This document shows, piece by piece, positions 6,317 through 9,532 of a stretch of 9,532 nt of DNA. Made by a program: the position numbers and the translations under genes. How positions within the stretch are numbered: position 1 is the first letter of the stretch; each line of letters begins with the position of its first letter. The DNA is from Deinococcus terrestris (GTDB lineage: Bacteria; Deinococcota; Deinococci; Deinococcales; Deinococcaceae). The notes under the pieces are model-generated. The model saw nothing but the letters and a program-made list of their open reading frames with translations, searched no databases and was not told the origin of the DNA. The stretch lies in assembly GCF_009377345.1 (NCBI RefSeq), contig NZ_WBSL01000026.1:1-9532 (forward strand), given 5' to 3'.

Positions 6317-6810
6317 CATACCGCGATCCGTAACCGACTGCACGTTGGTGGTAAGGCAAATGCTGGTCATAGCTCCACCCTGCGACCAGGCCGGGTTGGT
6401 CGCGGTAGGGGGGGTGCTGGGGGGGATGTCGGCCATACCTCCACGGTGCGGCCAGACCGGGTTGGACGCGGGCCTAAAGCCAAGAGAGGCGCAAGTCCCC
6501 GCTTGATCAAAGCCGTCGAGGACAGCATTGGTGCGGGTTGGATGGTGAATGGAGGTCGCCTCCCCTGGGGACCCATCGCCACCGCGCAGTGCAGGCTTGT
6601 AGGGGGTGAGGAACGCCGGGACAGGGAGGTCGGCGACTACACCTCGGCCTTGGAGGCAGGGCTGGCTGGACAGCGGGTTGAGAGTCTTTGGAAATCGCAC
6701 CTCCTCACGATGTGCCCAGGGCGGGTTGGACGCTGGGCTGCGGGCGAAAAGGGCGCAAAGCAGGGCGTAGGAAAATGCCGTCTGCACCGATGTCGGGGCG
6801 GGTTGGACGC
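6317..6810 (-). repeat. Array of 36-bp repeats upstream of the initiator gene
   Basis: Read on the - strand, copies begin GCGTCCAACCCG and most end TATG. Good copies are 6434-6469, 6368-6403 (GCGACCAACCCG start) and 6698-6733 (ends GGTG). The copy at 6775-6810 keeps only the first half, and that at 6317-6352 keeps CCAAC and the GGTATG end. The CCAACCC core alone also occurs near 6534-6541 and, weakly, near 6674-6681. Core spacings run 77, 48, 140, 76 and 66 bases. They resemble initiator-binding iterons or shared promoter/operator elements. No separate gene is seen in 6210-6980. Confidence 0.65.
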
Positions 6811-6900
6811 TGATCAGACTTGACCAAGGCTGAGGCAGCGGCGGGAGCCCGCCTGACCGTGTCCAAGCACCGCAATTCCACGGGGGACAAGCGTGTTGGC

Positions 6901-6950
6901 TTGCAAGTACCCCCGACGGGGGGGTTGCAATTCGGCCCGGTCATTCGGGC
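6901..6950. other. Pair of strong hairpins between the repeat array and the - strand terminator
   Basis: TTGCAA (6901-6906) and TTGCAA (6925-6930) bracket CCCCC-GAC-GGGGG (6910-6922), forming a long interrupted stem. Directly after it, GCCCG (6935-6939) pairs with CGGGC (6946-6950) and is followed by AATTTT, which on the + strand resembles an intrinsic terminator. No gene reads into it from the left on the + strand, so a single-strand origin or origin-bordering structure is also possible. Confidence 0.45.
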
Positions 6951-6981
6951 AATTTTCGGCCTTCCCACTCCGTTTCGAGCC

Positions 6982-7016
6982 AAAAAAAGACCCCCAAGAC
7001 CTAAGTCGAGGGGGAC
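6982..7016 (-). terminator. Rho-independent terminator, - strand
   Basis: On the - strand CCCCC (7014-7010) pairs with GGGGG (6995-6991), with an inner GAC/GTC stem and a 4-base TTAG loop, followed by a T-rich run formed by seven A at 6982-6988 of the + strand. It would stop transcripts coming leftward from the gene-poor region 7020-8530, which implies that this region is transcribed on the - strand. Confidence 0.55.
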
Positions 7017-8530
7017 ACACCAGCAGTAGGTGTGCTGGCTCTAGCAGTAAGAGCCGGTCTTACAGAGCGTCACATCGCTGCGACGGTCCATCGGTCCTCA
7101 CAGGGTGAGGGGCAGCTCGGGGCTGCGGTGGTTATGAGGGGGCTTGCCTGACCAGAGGTCTTACAAGCGTGGACGTTGACCGGAGTCGCAGTCCATCTCA
7201 ATGAGAGTCGGAACAGAGGTTCCGATGTCCTGTCGCGTCAACGTGCTACGACGGGACTGGTGTAGGAGTGGACAACGTTGAGTTGTCCGGAGGTCTTGCC
7301 CTGACCATGACCGAATGTGCTGATCTGGGCAGTACGGCAAGCCTAGTGGAGCGGGTCTGGTGGGATCACCTCGCCTACTCCCTCTGGAATCTGATTGAGG
7401 ACCGCCGAAGCCGTCTGCGCAGTCCGCACCGTGCCTCTCAAGGATTGAGGGCACTTTGAACTCTTGGTGATGCTTGGAATTTTGACCACGGTTTCTCTGG
7501 ACGTCATGCCAGGTACGCCGCTGACGTCTCGGGGGCCAACCCTCCACGTCCTGGTGCTCGGCAATCCCTGCCGTAATCCTCGCCGGACTTCCACACAGGT
7601 GTTCACAGAACACCCTTTCCCGATGGCAGCTTTCGGCCTGATCAGCTTGTGCCAACCAGTACCCGTCCTTGGGAGCACGGCACGTTGCCGCCCGCCTCGC
7701 CTCGAATCGCTTGAACCTACTTGCCGCCGCTCCCAGTCTGCGCCGCGCTGGCTCCCGAGTGGAGCATCAGGTTGATGTTCTGCAGACCTTCCCACGTTCT
7801 CCGAACCTTCTGCCGCAGATGTCTCTCTGCATGGCTGTGGCCCGCTGGGCAAGGCGCCGTGTCTCGCTGTGCAGTCAGCTCTTTCGGAGCCTTTAGCCGG
7901 GTAGATGTTCCGAAACCCCGGTTTACCCACACGACCCTTGTTTAGACTCTCGTCCATCCGCCAGTCACCTGGCAGCCCCCAGCACCTACTCCACGTGCCC
8001 GAAGGCAGCACCCCACACCCCCAGTGCTTGGAGGCGTTACAGGCTTGAGCTATCCGCCGATCTCCGCTTTCACGGAGTACCGCCCCGTCTCGCGCGCGCA
8101 GGCCATCGCCCTGCATCACGTCGCCGCAGCTCATGGCCTCACGGTCCATGCTGACGCCCACCTGTGGGGAAGAGGTTCGACCCTTCCGAGCCGCCCCCCC
8201 TTGTGCTTTCCAGTTCGTCAGGGTGTTCCGTGTCACCACGCACCCGTTCCCGTGTCGCCCAACTTCCTTGCGCGTCGCGAATCCAGCAGGTGTGGATCAC
8301 GTAGAGCCAGGGAATTTCACCCCAGCGCCCGCGTTGCAGCCGCACCAGCGAGGATTTCCCCCAGCATGCAGCTACGTCAGGTAGGAGTAGTGGCGATCTA
8401 CCCCCTTGGTTGTCCGGCGAGGACAGCACCATGGGAAGAGCGTACCGACTGAATGCCCCCGGATTGGAACATCCATATATGTGCTCACATCGCGTCGTCC
8501 TGACGCACCCCACCGAAGCCCCGATCTTAA
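6989..8530 (-). ncRNA. Gene-poor stretch dense in hairpins; candidate large structured RNA
   Basis: About 1.5 kb holds no reading frame with recognisable motifs, plausible starts or family similarity. It contains many short perfect hairpins: 7270-7288 (GGACAAC, loop of 5), 7208-7225 (TCGGAAC, loop of 4), 7598-7614 (GGTGTTC, loop of 3), each 7 bp. Others are 7037-7055 (GGCTCT) and 7096-7110 (CCTCAC) with 6 bp, and 8062-8077 and 7751-7765 with 5 bp. A - strand terminator ends the region at 6982. I searched for a group II intron domain V and a reverse transcriptase and found neither. The 5' end is unknown; TATATG on the - strand near 8474-8479 is the best, weak -10. Strand and RNA nature are inferred, and a decayed element cannot be excluded. 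Confidence 0.35.
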
Positions 8531-8573
8531 TCAAAACTTAATCCAGCCGCGCCGCCCTTGCCTGACCACCCCA

Positions 8574-8609
8574 GCGTCCAACCCGGTCTGCCCGCACCAT
8601 CGAGCTATG
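8574..8609 (+). repeat. Isolated copy of the 36-bp repeat at the start of the 247-aa gene
   Basis: GCGTCCAACCCGGTCTG starts a 36-base block ending CTATG, nearly identical to the copy at 6434-6469 (- strand). The final ATG is the start codon of the gene at 8607. Just upstream, 8525-8543 is an AT-rich patch with two CTTAATC direct repeats in otherwise GC-rich DNA, a plausible promoter or operator area. Confidence 0.75.
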
Positions 8610-9350
8610 GATCTGCTCTATCACCGGACGGTTACCAGCGGCTTGCAGGCCACCCTTCACCTCGCGCGGGCGTCACCCATCGTGGCGGTCATCCAGGCAC
8701 CCATCGCCAAGGCCGAGGCGATTGCCCAGCGGCAGATTGACCGGTACCCCACAATCACCGCCAGCCACACCCTGCGCTCGAGTCTGCGGCGCGCCAAGTA
8801 CCCGGTCGTGCAAATGGTGATCCTCCCGCCGACGGGTGAGCACATCACGCTCGTGCTGATGAGCAACGCCGAGCCGTCGGGCTCCCGCGAGGATTGGTTC
8901 AACGGTTTGGACCCGGCCGCCCCATTCACCTGGCGCAACTACGAGCTCACACGGCAGGAGGGCCAGCGCCTCACCTGGCGCCTCAACAACCAGGCACGGG
9001 CTTACTACCGCAAGCACATCGCGAGGGCAGTCACGGGACGTGGCGGTCGGCAGTTACATGCCAACAAGGCCGGAAAGATCACCGGCAAGGTCGTGGCCCG
9101 GCGGCAGCACCCTCCCCTGGTTGCACGGACGCAATTGCTGCGGTTGGGTGACCACCTGAGCCATTACCCGGGCTTTTCCGGCGTGCGAAAGGATGTGTTC
9201 GACCTCTACGTGTACAGCCAGCGGGTCTGGCGCTCCACGCATCCAGACGAGCCACCTCCTGCCTGGCCCTACATGCCTTACCTGCGTTACTGCGCCCCCA
9301 AACGTGCCCGACTTTCTGACCTACAGGAGATGCAACATGACGAAAACTAA
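8607..9350 (+). CDS. Unrecognised 247-aa plasmid protein
   Basis: I do not recognise this family. ATG 8607 is chosen because the open frame upstream runs through the 36-bp repeat and the hairpin-rich noncoding region; there is no strong ribosome site, so the true start is uncertain. Visible segments are an N-terminal helical part (IAKAEAIAQRQIDRYPTITA), a beta-rich stretch (YPVVQMVILPPTGEHITLVL) and an Arg/Lys-rich middle (RLNNQARAYYRKHIARAV; HANKAGKITGKVVARR). An aromatic C-terminal part follows (HYPGFSGVRKDVFDLYVYSQ; PAWPYMPYLRYCAPKRAR). The basic middle suggests nucleic-acid binding. It heads an operon with the IS-broken 80-aa gene, whose start lies inside its last codons, and the AbrB-DUF2384 gene. 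The shared 36-bp repeat suggests control by the replication initiator. Confidence 0.7.
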   Translation: MDLLYHRTVTSGLQATLHLARASPIVAVIQAPIAKAEAIAQRQIDRYPTITASHTLRSSLRRAKYPVVQMVILPPTGEHITLVLMSNAEPSGSREDWFNGLDPAAPFTWRNYELTRQEGQRLTWRLNNQARAYYRKHIARAVTGRGGRQLHANKAGKITGKVVARRQHPPLVARTQLLRLGDHLSHYPGFSGVRKDVFDLYVYSQRVWRSTHPDEPPPAWPYMPYLRYCAPKRARLSDLQEMQHDEN

Positions 9351-9411
9351 GCGGCCGAAAAAGAGTGCACCCGTCCCCCAAGCCCGGGTGGTCTATGAGG
9401 TCACCTGGTAA
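9337..9411 (+). pseudogene. 5' part of the IS-disrupted 80-aa gene
   Basis: ATG 9337 follows AGGAGA (9325-9330) at good spacing and overlaps the last 14 bases of the 247-aa gene. The 24 residues start MTKTKRPKKS, are strongly basic, and end in VVYEVTW; the TAA at 9409-9411 is created at the IS junction. Joining 9408 to 124 continues the frame as TGG-TAC-CAG and restores an 80-aa gene ending at 294. A short basic product could still be made from this half. Function is unknown. Confidence 0.65.
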
Positions 9412-9532
9412 TGCTCCAGGAAATCCTTCCAAAATCACCCGCCCCCTTGCGAGGGTCGGGCACACTGGAGGGAAAGTATGGGGAAGCAACGGAAAAACTG
9501 GCCGACGGACACCAAGGAGCAGATCGTCCTGG
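9412..9532 (+). mobile_element. Left end of the IS3-like insertion sequence
   Basis: TGCTCCAGGAAATCCTTC (9412-9429) is the left terminal repeat and the exact reverse complement of 105-122. About 48 bases of GC-rich leader follow before the transposase start at 9478. The insertion point in the restored gene is the middle of the palindrome CCTGGTACCAGG. Confidence 0.82.
9478..9532 (+). CDS. IS3-family transposase, N-terminal end (partial)
   Basis: ATG 9478 lies 5 bases after GGAGGG (9467-9472) and opens MGKQRKNWPTDTKEQIVL up to the window edge. A basic start followed by W-x-x-D/E-x-K-x-x-I-V is typical of OrfA, the helix-turn-helix protein of IS3-family elements. It points in the same direction as the transposase C-terminus at 2-106, as expected if both belong to one element spanning the cut. 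Confidence 0.7.
   Translation, partial: MGKQRKNWPTDTKEQIVL

Noticed and set aside
6092..6787. N-terminal extension of the initiator by 232 codons
   Set aside because: The extension translates leader hairpins and 36-bp repeats; GTG 6091 has a ribosome site and starts the recognisable domain. Three of the repeat spacings are multiples of three, so a translated repeat region is not fully excluded.
7343..8239. 298-aa reading frame on the - strand
   Set aside because: Composition is Arg/Gly/Ser-rich with no domain, no ribosome site, and it covers the hairpin-rich region; it is probably open by chance in GC-rich DNA.
6989..8530. Group II intron
   Set aside because: The style of some segments is similar, but there is no domain V hairpin near the 3' end, no reverse transcriptase, and no convincing GTGYG start paired with an AY end.

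Overview
The window looks like almost all of a small circular plasmid from a GC-rich bacterium, most plausibly a Deinococcus. The genus is my recall of the protein style, not something the sequence proves. It carries a partition pair, a replication initiator, a PIN toxin-antitoxin pair, an HNH nuclease and an insertion sequence, with no chromosomal housekeeping gene. The first 122 bases are the right end of an IS3-like element and the last 121 bases are the left end of one, with an 18-bp perfect inverted repeat between them. When the IS is removed in silico and the two ends are joined, two half-genes (9337-9408 and 124-294) fuse in frame into one 80-aa gene. The simplest reading is a circle cut inside its single IS copy, missing only the IS interior.

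Layout, read as a circle. An operon on the + strand starts at 8607: an unrecognised 247-aa protein, the IS-broken 80-aa gene, then a protein (303-962) fusing an AbrB-like DNA-binding domain to an MbcA/ParS (DUF2384) toxin-binding domain, closed by a terminator near 1117-1145. Next, AT-rich regulatory DNA with AACGTTG motifs precedes a ParA ATPase (1335-2006) and a small ribbon-helix-helix-like partner (2008-2313). A 14-bp inverted repeat (2351-2386) separates these from a convergent excisionase-type antitoxin / PIN toxin pair (3404 to 2419, - strand). A free-standing HNH endonuclease (3572-3931) follows. The - strand then holds the probable replication initiator (6091 to 4205) and a coupled 69-aa gene (4208 to 3999).

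The noncoding half is the most unusual part. AT-rich direct and inverted repeats sit inside the initiator gene at 5392-5456, where phages such as lambda keep their origin. The initiator leader has two overlapping, mutually exclusive hairpins (6171-6190 and 6186-6205). Upstream lie at least five copies of a 36-bp repeat (6317-6810), four of which end in TATG or GTG. A further copy at 8574-8609 supplies the start codon of the 247-aa gene. From about 7017 to 8530 I see no convincing gene but many short perfect hairpins, and a terminator-like structure (6982-7016) on the - strand; this could be a large structured RNA.

Together the genes cover replication (initiator and repeats), segregation (ParA and partner), addiction (antitoxin/PIN) and probable self-regulation (AbrB-DUF2384). 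No mobilisation gene was recognised.
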